DNA of 64,000 nucleotides from Nocardioides sp. TRM66260-LWL (GCF_020075545.1 NZ_JAIQZK010000006.1:62001-126000); one strand, 5' to 3'. Counted from the first letter of the stretch, positions 51,096 to 63,094 are shown. Made by a program: numbers and translations. The notes: generated from the sequence alone by a model not told the origin.

Positions 51096-51709
51096 GGCAG
51101 CCGCGTGCGGTAGTTGGTGAACTCGAACATGTTCCACTCACCGTCTTCACGGTCGAGGGTCAGCTTCCGAGTCGTCGGCCCACCCCTCAGCCGACTCTCG
51201 GAACTGCCACTGGATTTTCGATAGACGGTCGGCTCGTACGAAAGGTCCGCCAAGAGGACCACGTATCCCTCTTTGCTCGGCAGTCGCTTGAGCCGCTCGA
51301 TTTCGCCTCGTCCACCCCGCACGTAGCCACCACGTCGATAGAACCCGCGAATAGCGGCAGCAGTGCGCTCGCATGACACGCAGCCACGGCTTACACGAAG
51401 AAACGCTTCCGTCCCGCCAGTCACGCCCATCTGGAACTCGAGCGCCAACCACCGCCGGATGAACGCCTCGGCACTCTCCCCCGCCGGCGCCTCGGTGGGC
51501 ACCGGACTCGCGGAGGCGGCGGAGGTCGTCGCCGGCGCCGACGCAGAGGCGTCAGGCGTCGGAGCGGGCGAACCGGACGCGGAGGGGGCGGCCGAGCCGG
51601 TCGGGGGCGAGCCGGGGGGCCCGGCGGCGGGCTCGGCGTCGGCCGAGCATCCGGCGAGCAGCGCGAGGGTCAGCAGGGACGCGGGCAGGGCGAGTGAGGG
51701 GCAGCGCAC
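51092..51709 (-). CDS. DUF6318-like lipoprotein
   Basis: 205 aa. Lipobox LLAGC, then a Ser/Ala/Pro/Thr linker of about 60 residues, then AEAFIRRWLALEFQMGVTGG, VSRGCVSCERTAAAIRGFYR (CxxC pair) and LTLDREDGEWNMFEFTN. I match it to DUF6318 by memory of the CxxC and WLALEF pattern. The second half of the gene is noticeably less GC-rich than the window around it. Start GTG 51709. Co-translated with the PKD gene. Function unknown. Confidence 0.72.
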   Translation of the reverse strand: MRCPSLALPASLLTLALLAGCSADAEPAAGPPGSPPTGSAAPSASGSPAPTPDASASAPATTSAASASPVPTEAPAGESAEAFIRRWLALEFQMGVTGGTEAFLRVSRGCVSCERTAAAIRGFYRRGGYVRGGRGEIERLKRLPSKEGYVVLLADLSYEPTVYRKSSGSSESRLRGGPTTRKLTLDREDGEWNMFEFTNYRTRLP

Positions 51710-51850
51710 GGGTGGACCTCCCGAGATCGGCGCACGCAGGGTGTGTCGCGACGCTACCGAGCCCAGTGGGGTCAGCGCATCGGTCGCCGCACCGCCTGTG
51801 GACGACCGCGCCCGCGGGAGGCCGGTGGGGCGGAGCCGGTCAGGCCCGGA

Positions 51851-52168
51851 TCACCAGGCGGCCTTCTTCAGGTTGAGCCGGCCGTCGCGGAACGTCATCA
51901 CGGCGCCGCCGAGCCCGCGGCACGCGGAGTAGAAGCGCTCCTCGTAGGTGTGCCCGCCGGTGCGCCGGCTCCAGTCCTGCACGCCGTTGCTGCCGACGAC
52001 GCGCTGCACCTGGGCCTTGGTCATGCCCCTCTTCACCTTCGCGTACTCGGCGGGCGTGATGCAGCCCTGTCCCGCGGAGGCCGTGCCGGCGGGTCCGAGC
52101 ACGGCGACGGCCGAGGCCACCGCGATCGTGGCCAGCGTCGTCGAGATCCTGCGCATGCGTCCCCCCAT
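51851..52168 (-). CDS. Small exported protein with a BLIP/SmpA-like repeat
   Basis: 105 aa. Signal peptide (LATIAVASAVAVLGPAGTASA), then CITPAEYAKVKRGMTKAQVQ and VVGSNGVQDWS, WDFRDGRLNLKK-like C-terminus with a second Cys (YSACRG). The pattern 'xxxY-x-KVKxGM-xxxQVxxxVG' is that of the SmpA/OmlA or BLIP-like small exported proteins of actinobacteria. ATG 52168 or the ATG 52156 four codons later could be the start. Function unknown. Confidence 0.72.
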   Translation of the reverse strand: MGGRMRRISTTLATIAVASAVAVLGPAGTASAGQGCITPAEYAKVKRGMTKAQVQRVVGSNGVQDWSRRTGGHTYEERFYSACRGLGGAVMTFRDGRLNLKKAAW

Positions 52169-52323
52169 GGTGTGTCCGCCGCAGCCTAGGGATCCGCGGG
52201 CGCGCCGGCAGGAGAACGGGCATACCGGTCCAGCCGACCCGGGACGCCGGATGTGCGCCGTTCCACAGGTCGCGGACCGAGATCGAGGGTCGGCCCGGGG
52301 CGTCCGGGGCGTGTACTGGCGGG

Positions 52324-53547
52324 ATGGGGACGGGAGGCACCGAGGTCAGAGCGCGCGCGACGCCGCCGGTGGAGGCGTCGGCGGCGCGACGCTGGTCGAT
52401 CCTCGCCGCCTCGACCCTCGCGCAGGCGGCGGCCGCGATCACGATCCACGGCCCCGCGTTCCTCATCCCCACGCTCCACGACCGCCTCGGTCTGAGCCTC
52501 GCGCAGGCCGGCGCGGTGGCCGCAGCCCCGACGGTCGGCGTCATGCTGGCGCTGGTCGCGTGGGGCGCCCTCGCCGACCGCGCCGGCGAGCGGCTCGTGC
52601 TGCTCGCCGGCCTCGGCGCCACCGCGGTGGCCGGCGGACTCGCTCTTCTTGCGGCCGACGGCAGCCCGGTGCTCCTCGGGGCGGCCCTGGCGGTCGCGGG
52701 CGCGGCGGCCGCGAGCACCTCCTCGGCCAGCGGCCGCGTCGTCGTCGGCTGGTTCCCGCCGCACCGCCGCGGTCTCGCGATGGGCATCCGGCAGATGGCC
52801 CAGCCGGTCGGCGTCGGCGTCGCCGCGGTGTCCATCGCCGCCACCGCGCAGGACGCCGGGCTCCGCGCCGCCCTGCTGATCCCCGCCGTCGCCGCCGCGG
52901 CCGCCACGGTGCTGGTGGCCGCGACCGTCCTCGATCCGCCGCGCACCCCCGGCGCCCACGCGGAGGGCGTGAACCCCTATCGCGCCGACGGCTTCCTGGC
53001 CCGCGTGCACGGCGTCTCGGTGCTGCTCGTCGTGCCTCAGTTCCTGGTCTGGACGTTCGCGCTGGTCTGGCTGGTCCAGGAGCGCGACTGGTCGCCCGGA
53101 GCCGCCGGCGCCCTGGTGGGCGCAGCGCAGGTGGCCGGCGCCCTCGGACGCATCGCCGCGGGCCAGCTCAGCGACGTGGTCGCGAGCCGGCTGCGTCCGC
53201 TGCGCTGGGTCTCGATCGCGGCCGCGCTGACGATGGCGCTGCTCGGCCTGGCCGCCGGCCTCGACGCCGCTGTCGCGGTGCCGCTCGTGGTGGTCGCGAC
53301 CGTGGTCACCGTGGCCGACAACGGCCTGGCCTTCACCGCGGTGGCCGAGCGCGCCGGCGCCGGCTGGTCGGGCCGGGCGCTGGGCGTCCAGAACACCGCG
53401 CAGTTCCTGGCCGCCTCGTGCGTGCCGCCGCTGGCCGGCCTCGCCGTCGAGGGCGTCGGCTACGCGGCCACCTTCGCCGTGGCCGCCCTGTTCCCACTGG
53501 TGGCGGTGCCGCTCGTCCCGGTGCGCGAGGAGCGGACGCTCTCCTGA
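52324..53547 (+). CDS. MFS-family transporter
   Basis: 407 aa with about twelve hydrophobic segments. The loop 2-3 motif is WGALADRAGERLVLL, and GRVVVGWFPPHRRGLAMGIRQM follows. The second half has GRIAAGQLSDVVASRLRPLR, a second loop signature. The start was taken at ATG 52324; TGTACT, 6 nt upstream, is a weak -10. Substrate cannot be told. Divergent from the small exported protein gene. Confidence 0.85.
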   Translation: MGTGGTEVRARATPPVEASAARRWSILAASTLAQAAAAITIHGPAFLIPTLHDRLGLSLAQAGAVAAAPTVGVMLALVAWGALADRAGERLVLLAGLGATAVAGGLALLAADGSPVLLGAALAVAGAAAASTSSASGRVVVGWFPPHRRGLAMGIRQMAQPVGVGVAAVSIAATAQDAGLRAALLIPAVAAAAATVLVAATVLDPPRTPGAHAEGVNPYRADGFLARVHGVSVLLVVPQFLVWTFALVWLVQERDWSPGAAGALVGAAQVAGALGRIAAGQLSDVVASRLRPLRWVSIAAALTMALLGLAAGLDAAVAVPLVVVATVVTVADNGLAFTAVAERAGAGWSGRALGVQNTAQFLAASCVPPLAGLAVEGVGYAATFAVAALFPLVAVPLVPVREERTLS

Positions 53548-53618
53548 GCCGCGCGCGGGCCCACCCGGCCGGGTGGCACGACGGGGAAGCCGCCGCCGCC
53601 CGCCCCCGTTCCCCTGGC

Positions 53619-54473
53619 ATGAAGATCCTGCTGACTGGAGGCACCGGCCTCATCGGGAACGCCGTCCTGCGCCGCCTGCGCGCCGCCGACCACGAGGTCG
53701 TCGCCGTCGTGCGCAGCGCCGACTCCGCCGCACGGGTCGCCGAGGCGGGCGCCACCGCGCTCGAGGGCGATCTCCTCGACACCGCCTGGCTCACCGAGCG
53801 GCTGCGCGAGGTCGACGGCGCGATCCACACCGCCGCCGGCGGGGACGCCGGGGACGCCGCCCTCAACGACTCCGTCATCGACGCCGCGCTCACCGCGTTC
53901 GCCGGAACCGAGAAGCCGTTCGTCCACACCGGCGGCATCTGGACGCACGGCTCCGGCGAGGCCCTCACCGAGGACTCCCCGCAGAGCCCGCCGACCATCA
54001 CGTCCTGGCGGCTGGCCGGGGAGCAGCGGGTGCTGGACGCCGACCTGCGCACCAGCGTCGTCCGGCCCGGCATCGTCTACGGCCACGGCGCCGGCATCCC
54101 GGTCCTGACCCTCGTGGACGCGCCGCAGGACGACTCGGGTGCCCGCGTCCTGGTCGGGGACGGCTCGCAGCACTGGACCACCGTGCACACCGACGACCTC
54201 GCCGACCTCTACCTGCTCGTCCTCGAGCAGGGTCGCGGCGCCTACCTCGGCGCGACGACGGAGAACCCGACGGTCCGCTCCCTCGGCGAGGCCCTGGGCC
54301 CCGTCGTCCCCGGCTCCCGCGAGGAGGCGGAGAGCCGCTTCGGCGCCGCCTTCGCCGAGGCCCTGCTGCTCGACCAGCAGGTCGCCGGCAGCCGCGGCTC
54401 CGAGCTCGGCTGGACGCCCTCGCGCCCGTCGCTCGGCTCGCTGCTGGCCGACGGCTACCGCGCCGACCTCTGA
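53619..54473 (+). CDS. NAD-dependent epimerase-family protein
   Basis: 284 aa. TGGTGLIGNAVLRRL (Rossmann Gly-rich loop), HTGGIWTHGSGEALTEDSP, TSWRLAGEQRVLDAD (usual Tyr replaced by Trp at TSW), VRPGIVYGHGAGIP and TTVHTDDLADLYLL. It resembles the SDR-a atypical group. No YxxxK is seen where expected, so catalysis may be altered or it may be a binding protein. Start ATG 53619. Substrate unknown. Confidence 0.8.
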   Translation: MKILLTGGTGLIGNAVLRRLRAADHEVVAVVRSADSAARVAEAGATALEGDLLDTAWLTERLREVDGAIHTAAGGDAGDAALNDSVIDAALTAFAGTEKPFVHTGGIWTHGSGEALTEDSPQSPPTITSWRLAGEQRVLDADLRTSVVRPGIVYGHGAGIPVLTLVDAPQDDSGARVLVGDGSQHWTTVHTDDLADLYLLVLEQGRGAYLGATTENPTVRSLGEALGPVVPGSREEAESRFGAAFAEALLLDQQVAGSRGSELGWTPSRPSLGSLLADGYRADL

Positions 54474-54620
54474 CGGCGCGTCACCGCACGTCCCGACCCC
54501 ACTCCGGCGGCACCCGCCCGCCGGGGTGGGGAACGGCACATCCGCCTGACCGGCAAGTTACCTGCTAGTAGGATCACCCTCGTCCCGCGGACGGGCCTGC
54601 CACCCCCGGCCCCGGATCAC

Positions 54621-54660
54621 TAGGCTCACACCCTGCTCCCCGGCCGTTCGGCCCGGGGAG
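54621..54660 (+). promoter_or_regulatory. Promoter and leader hairpin of the Fe-S reductase gene
   Basis: TAGGCT (54621-54626) is a plausible -10. The leader would then start near 54633 with hairpin CTCCCCGGCCG-TTCG-CGGCCCGGGGAG-like (54636-54660, one bulged G). GAGGAG (54673-54678) is 11 nt before ATG 54690. A 5'-end hairpin may stabilise the mRNA. Confidence 0.45.
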
Positions 54661-54689
54661 CCGCCGACCGACGAGGAGCGCACCCCGGC

Positions 54690-57860
<3,171 letters not shown>

Positions 57861-57884
57861 GCCGATCGCTGCCGCGCAGCACCC

Positions 57885-57924
57885 CGACGAGGGCCGCCGT
57901 CCACCCGGACGGCGGCCCTCGTCG
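57885..57924 (+). terminator. Terminator after the Fe-S reductase gene
   Basis: 18-bp perfect stem (CGACGAGGGCCGCCGTCC and complement) with loop ACCC, 25 bp past the stop. Confidence 0.85.
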
Positions 57925-57996
57925 CATGCCGGACGCCTTCCACGGCGTGACCGTCGACACGTAGCCTCGGCAGGTCCGCGCCACCAGGAGGTCCCC

Positions 57997-59931
57997 ATGT
58001 CGCGCTCCCGCTCCCCGCGGCCGTCCCTCGCGGGTCTCGCCGTCCTCGCCGCGATCACGGCCGGCCTGGCCGCCACCCCCGCCGCCACCGCGGCACCGGT
58101 CGCCGTCGTCGCCAGCACCGCCACCGCGTCCCGCGCGCCCGTCGCGAGCGTCGCGAGCGTCGCGCGCCGGGACGGCTGGACGCCGCGGGCCGAGCAGTAC
58201 CCGGGCACCGTCACCCGCCGCGACCTCGCGATCCCGATGTCCGACGGGACGATCCTGCGCGGCGACCTCACCCTGCCGGCCGGCGCCGACGGCACCGCGA
58301 TCCCCAGCCGGGTGCCCGTGGTCGTCACGATCACCGCCTACAACAAGACCGTGCTGGCGTCCTCGCCGCTCGGCGGCGGCGACGGCAGCTACCTGGTCAA
58401 GCGGGGCTACGCGCAGCTGACCGTCGACGCGCGCGGCACCGGCAGCAGCGAGGGCTCCTGGGGCGCGTTCAGCGCCCGCGAGAACCGCGACGCCACCGAG
58501 ATCATGGCGTGGGCGCACCGCCAGCCGTGGAGCGACGGCCGCACGGCGATGACCGGCCCGTCCTACATGGGCATCAGCCAGGTCTTCGCGGCCGCCGGCC
58601 GGCCGCCCGGGCTCAAGGCGATCTTCCCGCAGGTGCCGGGCGGCGACGTCTACCGCGACGTCGTGGCCAGCGGCGGGCAGATCGACGCGGCCTTCATCCC
58701 GCTCTGGCTCGGCCTGGTCACCGGCGCCGGCATCACGCCGCCGGCTGTCACCGCCACCGACCCCGCGTCCGGGTTCAAGGCCTTCTTCGACCATCTGGTG
58801 GGCCTGGCGACGTTCACGGGACCGCTCATCCCGAAGGCGCTCCTCGACGGCGAGCCAGCCTACGACGGCCCGTTCTACGCCGAGCGCAGCCCGCTGAACG
58901 TCGTCGACCGGGTGCAGGTGCCGACCTTCCTGGTCAGCGGCGAGTACGACCTCTTCCAGCGCGGCACGCCGCTGCTCTTCGAGCGCCTCCAGCAGCAGGG
59001 CGTCCCGGTGAAGATGGTCATCGGGCCGTGGGACCACCTGCAGGGCTCCTCGGGCGCCGGACTCGAGCAGGCCGGCCACGGCAGCCTCCAGGAGCTCCAG
59101 CTGCGCTGGTTCGACCACTACGTCAAGGGACTGCCGGACCCCTCCCTGGACGCCGACATCCCGCCGCTCACCTACTACGAGCAGGGCAGCGGCGTCTGGC
59201 GCACCGGCCAGCGGTGGGTCGACGGCCGGCAGCGCGCCACCCGGCTGCTGCTCTCCGGCGCCTCCACACCGGTGGTCCGGGCCGGCGGCCTGACGGGCAA
59301 CGCGGCCTCGGCGCAGCCTGGCGCGTCGGCGTTGCCGCCGGTGCCGCTGGCCGGACTGTGCAGCCGCTCGACGAACCAGTGGACGGCCGGCGTCCCGAAC
59401 GCCTTCCCGGTGCCGAACCCGTGCCTGACCGACAACCGGCTCAACGACCTGGCCGGCCTGACGTTCGAGACCGCCCCGCTGCGGCGCGGGCTGTCGGTGC
59501 AGGGGCCGATCGGGGCCCGGCTCTACGTCTCGAGCACCACCGGCGACGGTCTGCTCTCGGTGGCCGTCGAGGACGTCGCCCCCGACGGCACCGTCTCGCG
59601 GCTCACCGGCGGCTGGCAGGTCATCTCCCTGCGCCAGCTCGACCGGGCCCGCTCGCGCTACCTCGACGGCCGGCTGATCCAGCCGTTCCACCCCTTCACC
59701 CGGGAGTCGCGCCAGCCGCTCGCCGCAGGGCGGATCGCGCCGGTCGACGTCGAGGTCTTCCCGACCGCGGCGCGCATCGCCCCCGGCCACCGGCTGCGCC
59801 TTGCGGTGCAGGCGTTCGACACCCCGCACCTGCTCTCGCCGCTGCCGGGCCTGCTGGGGCAGCTCGGCGTGATCACGGTGCACAGCGGCGGCCGCACGCC
59901 GTCCAGCCTGACGCTGCCGACGCTGCGCTGA
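57997..59931 (+). CDS. Secreted CocE/NonD-family alpha/beta hydrolase
   Basis: 644-aa exported esterase or Xaa-Pro peptidase-like protein. Signal peptide LAGLAVLAAITAGLAATPAA. Catalytic Ser in GPSYMGIS, Asp in VSGEYDLFQR, His in IGPWDHLQG. A C-terminal jelly-roll domain (GPIGARLYVSSTTGDGLLSV, APGHRLRLAVQAFDTP) is typical of CocE/X-Pro dipeptidyl peptidases. Start ATG 57997 with AGGAGG 5 nt upstream and TAGCCT at 57962-57967. Substrate unknown. Confidence 0.9.
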   Translation: MSRSRSPRPSLAGLAVLAAITAGLAATPAATAAPVAVVASTATASRAPVASVASVARRDGWTPRAEQYPGTVTRRDLAIPMSDGTILRGDLTLPAGADGTAIPSRVPVVVTITAYNKTVLASSPLGGGDGSYLVKRGYAQLTVDARGTGSSEGSWGAFSARENRDATEIMAWAHRQPWSDGRTAMTGPSYMGISQVFAAAGRPPGLKAIFPQVPGGDVYRDVVASGGQIDAAFIPLWLGLVTGAGITPPAVTATDPASGFKAFFDHLVGLATFTGPLIPKALLDGEPAYDGPFYAERSPLNVVDRVQVPTFLVSGEYDLFQRGTPLLFERLQQQGVPVKMVIGPWDHLQGSSGAGLEQAGHGSLQELQLRWFDHYVKGLPDPSLDADIPPLTYYEQGSGVWRTGQRWVDGRQRATRLLLSGASTPVVRAGGLTGNAASAQPGASALPPVPLAGLCSRSTNQWTAGVPNAFPVPNPCLTDNRLNDLAGLTFETAPLRRGLSVQGPIGARLYVSSTTGDGLLSVAVEDVAPDGTVSRLTGGWQVISLRQLDRARSRYLDGRLIQPFHPFTRESRQPLAAGRIAPVDVEVFPTAARIAPGHRLRLAVQAFDTPHLLSPLPGLLGQLGVITVHSGGRTPSSLTLPTLR

Positions 59932-59949
59932 GCCGCCGCACGGACGGCG

Positions 59950-59984
59950 ACGCGGCCGGCCCCCACGAAGGGGGCCGGCCGCGT
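59950..59984. terminator. Bidirectional terminator between hydrolase and aquaporin genes
   Basis: 15-bp stem (ACGCGGCCGGCCCCC and complement), loop ACGAA, between convergent genes. Confidence 0.82.
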
Positions 59985-60003
59985 GTCTCGAGAGGTGCCG
60001 CGC

Positions 60004-60756
60004 TCAGGCGGTCGCGGTGCGCCAGCTGCGGGCGATCAGGCCCGCCACGGCGCCGCCGAGCAGCGGCGCGAGGACGAACACCCACTGCTCGTGCAGGGAC
60101 GACGGCACGAACCAGGCCGGCGCGAGCGAGCGCACCGGGTTGAGCGAGGCGTTCGTGACCGGCGCGGCCACCAGGATCAGCGAGGTGAGGGTGAGGCCGA
60201 TGACGAGCGGGGTCAGCGCCGTCGGGTGGTCGGAGGCGGTGACCAGCGCGATCACGAGCACGAACACGCCGGTGAGCACGGCCTCGGCGAGGAACGCGCT
60301 AGTCAGGCTGAAGCCGCCCGGCGACTGCGCGCCGTAGCCGTTCGTCGCGAAGCCCGCGCCCGTGGCGCCGGCCGGTCGACCCGAGGCGATCTCGTAGAGG
60401 ACGGCCGCGCCGAGGGTGCCGCCCGCGAGCTGGGCGATCAGGTAGGGGACGACCTGGGCGGCGGGCAGGCGTCCGGCGAAGGCCATGCCGACGGTGACGG
60501 CCGGGTTGAAGTGGCCGCCGGAGAGGTGGCCGACGGCCGAGCCCATGGCGGTGACGACGAGACCGAAGACGAGGGCGACGCCGACGACGCCGATCGTGTC
60601 GCCGGCGAGGACGGCGGCGCCGACGCCGCCGAGGACGAGGACGAACGTGCCGACCGCCTCGGCCCCCCAGGCGCTCAGGTCGAGGCGGTGCTCGGCCGAG
60701 GCGTCGTGGCGGGCGGCCGTCGAGGCGGCCGGGTCGGAGATCTGGGTGGTGGCCAT
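60004..60756 (-). CDS. Aquaporin/glycerol facilitator (MIP family)
   Basis: 250-aa membrane channel. Six helices around two half-helices: SGGHFNPAVTVGMA (intact NPA) and TNASLNPVRSLAPA, where the second NPA reads NPV although the selectivity Arg is kept. N-terminal extension (ASTAARHDASAEHRLDLSAW) of about 28 residues. AGGAG 6 nt before ATG 60756. Water or small neutral solute flow; the NPV change may alter selectivity. Preceded by an unusually hairpin-rich region. Confidence 0.88.
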   Translation of the reverse strand: MATTQISDPAASTAARHDASAEHRLDLSAWGAEAVGTFVLVLGGVGAAVLAGDTIGVVGVALVFGLVVTAMGSAVGHLSGGHFNPAVTVGMAFAGRLPAAQVVPYLIAQLAGGTLGAAVLYEIASGRPAGATGAGFATNGYGAQSPGGFSLTSAFLAEAVLTGVFVLVIALVTASDHPTALTPLVIGLTLTSLILVAAPVTNASLNPVRSLAPAWFVPSSLHEQWVFVLAPLLGGAVAGLIARSWRTATA

Positions 60757-60778
60757 GATCAGCTCCTGACGGGTAGGG

Positions 60779-60950
60779 GGCGGATGCCCGAATCGATCCG
60801 CCGCTCCATCACCCATGCTTCCCCGCGTCCGACCCCCAGCCCAGGCCTCGGGGGAGGGTCTGTGATGTGGAACACATCACGCAGCGAAGGCTGCCCTGAC
60901 CTGCGGAAACGCAGCAAGGGAAGGCTTGCCTGGGGCCTTCGGACGGCCCC
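60779..60950 (-). promoter_or_regulatory. Hairpin-rich region between the symporter operon and aquaporin start
   Basis: On the minus strand in order: terminator stem GGGGCC/GGCCCC (60932-60950); CAAG-loop-CTTG (60915-60928); CTGCG/CGCAG with a tetraloop (60901-60914); GCAGC/GCTGC (60881-60894); a 19-bp near-contiguous palindrome GTGATGTG-GAA-CACATCAC (60862-60880); and a 7-bp GGCGGAT/ATCCGCC hairpin (60779-60802). The palindrome looks like a transcription-factor site; the rest could be a leader. Confidence 0.5.
60932..60950 (-). terminator. Terminator of the symporter operon
   Basis: 6-bp GGGGCC/GGCCCC stem, 7-nt loop, 12 bp past the stop of the small membrane protein gene. Confidence 0.6.
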
Positions 60951-60962
60951 GGAGTCCGTGGC

Positions 60963-61217
60963 TCAGGCGTCGTCGGCGCCGGCGTCGGCCGGCACCTGCA
61001 CGGGGCGCAGCCGGGCCCAGGCGACGAACGCGACGCCCACCACGAGCAGCACCAGGCCCGCCCAGAGGTTGGCGTTGATGCCGCCGGTCTTCTCCTCCTC
61101 GGCGTCGCCGAAGAGGCCCATCAGCGTCAGCAGGACGCCGTACACGCCGAGCAGGCCGCCGATGATGGTGCGGATGTCGAAGAGGCCCGCGGTGCGGGTG
61201 CGTCCGGGGGAGGCCAT
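60963..61217 (-). CDS. Small membrane protein linked to the sodium:solute symporter
   Basis: 84 aa with two hydrophobic helices (IIGGLLGVYGVLLTLMGLFG and LWAGLVLLVVGVAFVAWARL) joined by an acidic loop (DAEEEKTGGIN). It begins 31 bp after the symporter stop. Small partners of this size occur with other SSS transporters (e.g. DUF4212/DUF485-type), but I do not recognise this one. It may be a transporter subunit. Confidence 0.72.
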   Translation of the reverse strand: MASPGRTRTAGLFDIRTIIGGLLGVYGVLLTLMGLFGDAEEEKTGGINANLWAGLVLLVVGVAFVAWARLRPVQVPADAGADDA

Positions 61218-61248
61218 GGCTTCCGCCTTTCGGGAGTCGGGGTGCGGG

Positions 61249-62991
61249 TCAGAACGCGAAGTTCAGGGCGACGACGACGACCAGCGCGATGCCGGCCAGC
61301 GGCATCGTCCGGCGGTACCACGGGTAGCCGGCCTCGGCGGGGTCGACGAGGTCCTCCCGTGCGGTCTCGGAGTAGACGAGGCCGCGCAGCTCCTCGGCCG
61401 GCTTGGGCTTGGTCACCAGCGAGACGACGACGCTGAGCACGATGTCGACGACGAAGGCCGCGCCGGCCGCGACGAACGACGCGCCCTGCCCGCTCACCGG
61501 GATCAGGCCCGTGCTCAGCGAGCCGAAGGCGTCCTCGCTCAGGAACGCGACCAGCACCGCCGAGAGCGTGCCGGCGCTGAGGCCGACCCAGCCGGCCGTC
61601 GCGGTCATCCGCTTCCAGAACATGCCGAGGATGAACGTCGCGAAGAGCGGGGCGTTGAAGAACCCGAAGAGCGTCTGCAGGTAGTTCATGATGTTGCTGA
61701 AGTTGGCCGCCAGCGTCGCGGTGAAGATCGCGATGACCGTGGCCGCCACCGTCGCCAGGCGTCCGACCTTGAGGTAGTAGTCGTCGGCGCGGTCCTTGAC
61801 GACGTACTGCTGCCACAGGTCGTAGCTGAGCACGGTGTTGAAGGCCGAGATGTTCGCCGCCATGCCGGCCATGAACGCCGCCAGCAGACCGGTGATGGCC
61901 AGGCCGAGCAGGCCGTTGGGCAGCAGGTCGCGCATCAGGTAGATGAGCGCGTCGTTGTACGTGACGCCGTCGCCGGACGCCCCGCCCGGCACGCTCTGCC
62001 CGGCCTTCAGGTCGGCGATCTCGGTGACGTAGACCGCCGCGATCATGCCCGGGAGGATCGTGATGAACGGGACGAGGATCTTCGGGAAGGCGCCGATGAT
62101 CGGGGTCTTGCGGGCCGAGGAGATCGAGTCGGTCGCCATCGCGCGCTGCACCTCGACGAAGTTCGTCGTCCAGTAGCCGAAGGAGAGCACGAAGCCGAGG
62201 CCGAAGACGATGCCGACGACGGAGAGGAAGTCGGAGGAGAAGCCGGTGAGCGCGGTGCCGGGCCAGGAGTTGAGCTGGTCGGCGGCGGGGGCGATCGTGC
62301 CCGGGTTCGCGTTCGCGGCGGCCGTGATCTTGTCCTGCAGGCCGTTCCAGCCGCCCACGCGATGCAGGCCGAGCAGCGTCAGCGGCAGCAGGGCGGCGAC
62401 GATCACGAAGAACTGCAGCACCTCGTTGTAGATCGCCGCCGAGAGCCCGCCGAGGGTGATGTAGGAGAGCACGATGACGGCTGCGACGATGAGCGCGACC
62501 CACAGCGGCCAGCCGAGCAGGGCGTGCACGATGCTGCCGAGCAGGTAGAGGTTGACGCCGGCGATCAGCAGCTGGGCGAGCGCGAAGCTGAGCGCGTTGA
62601 CCAGGTGGGCGCCGGTGCCGAAGCGGCGGCGCATGAACTCGGGCACCGAGCGCACCTTCGAGCCGTAGTAGAACGGCATCATCACCACGCCCAGGAAGAG
62701 CATGGCCGGGATCGCGCCGATCCAGAAGTAGTGGACGGCCGGCAGGCCGAACTGGGCGCCGTTGGCCGACATGCCCATGATCTCGACCGCGCCGAGGTTC
62801 GCCGAGACGAACGCCAGGCCGGTGACCCAGGCGGGCAGGGAGCGCCCGGAGAGGAAGAAGTCGACCGAGTCGGAGACCTGGCGGCGGGCCACGACGCCGA
62901 TGCCGAGGACGACCGCGAAGTAGAGCGCGACGATCAGGTAGTCGATCGGCGCGGCGTCGATCAGGGTGGTCGCCAGGGGCGGGGGGACCAT
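61249..62991 (-). CDS. Sodium:solute symporter (SSS family)
   Basis: 580 aa, about 13-14 helices. SSS landmarks: YLIVALYFAVVLGIGVVARRQ, FFLSGRSLPAWVTGLAFVSANLGAVEIMG, SYITLGGLSAAIYNEVLQFFV, YWTTNFVEVQRAMA and MAGMAANISAFNTVLSYDLWQQY. AAGGAG 4 nt before ATG 62991. Close in style to sugar or myo-inositol-type SSS proteins, but substrate is uncertain. First gene of a two-gene operon with the 84-aa membrane protein. Confidence 0.9.
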   Translation of the reverse strand: MVPPPLATTLIDAAPIDYLIVALYFAVVLGIGVVARRQVSDSVDFFLSGRSLPAWVTGLAFVSANLGAVEIMGMSANGAQFGLPAVHYFWIGAIPAMLFLGVVMMPFYYGSKVRSVPEFMRRRFGTGAHLVNALSFALAQLLIAGVNLYLLGSIVHALLGWPLWVALIVAAVIVLSYITLGGLSAAIYNEVLQFFVIVAALLPLTLLGLHRVGGWNGLQDKITAAANANPGTIAPAADQLNSWPGTALTGFSSDFLSVVGIVFGLGFVLSFGYWTTNFVEVQRAMATDSISSARKTPIIGAFPKILVPFITILPGMIAAVYVTEIADLKAGQSVPGGASGDGVTYNDALIYLMRDLLPNGLLGLAITGLLAAFMAGMAANISAFNTVLSYDLWQQYVVKDRADDYYLKVGRLATVAATVIAIFTATLAANFSNIMNYLQTLFGFFNAPLFATFILGMFWKRMTATAGWVGLSAGTLSAVLVAFLSEDAFGSLSTGLIPVSGQGASFVAAGAAFVVDIVLSVVVSLVTKPKPAEELRGLVYSETAREDLVDPAEAGYPWYRRTMPLAGIALVVVVALNFAF

Positions 62992-63094
62992 GGTGCTCCT
63001 TCGGGGTCGGTCCGAGTGCGTCCGGTCCGGGACGACCCCGAGCGGTCGTACGCCAAACCTTCGCGACGCTAGCCGCGCCCGACTGAGGGCAGCC

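Noticed and set aside
54550..54590. TetR-type operator around TTACCTGCTAGTAGG
   Set aside because: The half-sites match at only four of six positions, too weak to claim.
60862..60880. CRP/GlxR-type site TGTGA-N6-TCACA
   Set aside because: The half-sites are too far apart and the palindrome is longer; more likely a different regulator.
60881..60950. Signal-recognition-particle-like RNA
   Set aside because: A GGAA-type loop and GCAG segments suggested it, but the conserved asymmetric loop of the SRP core is not present and the stems are simple perfect hairpins.
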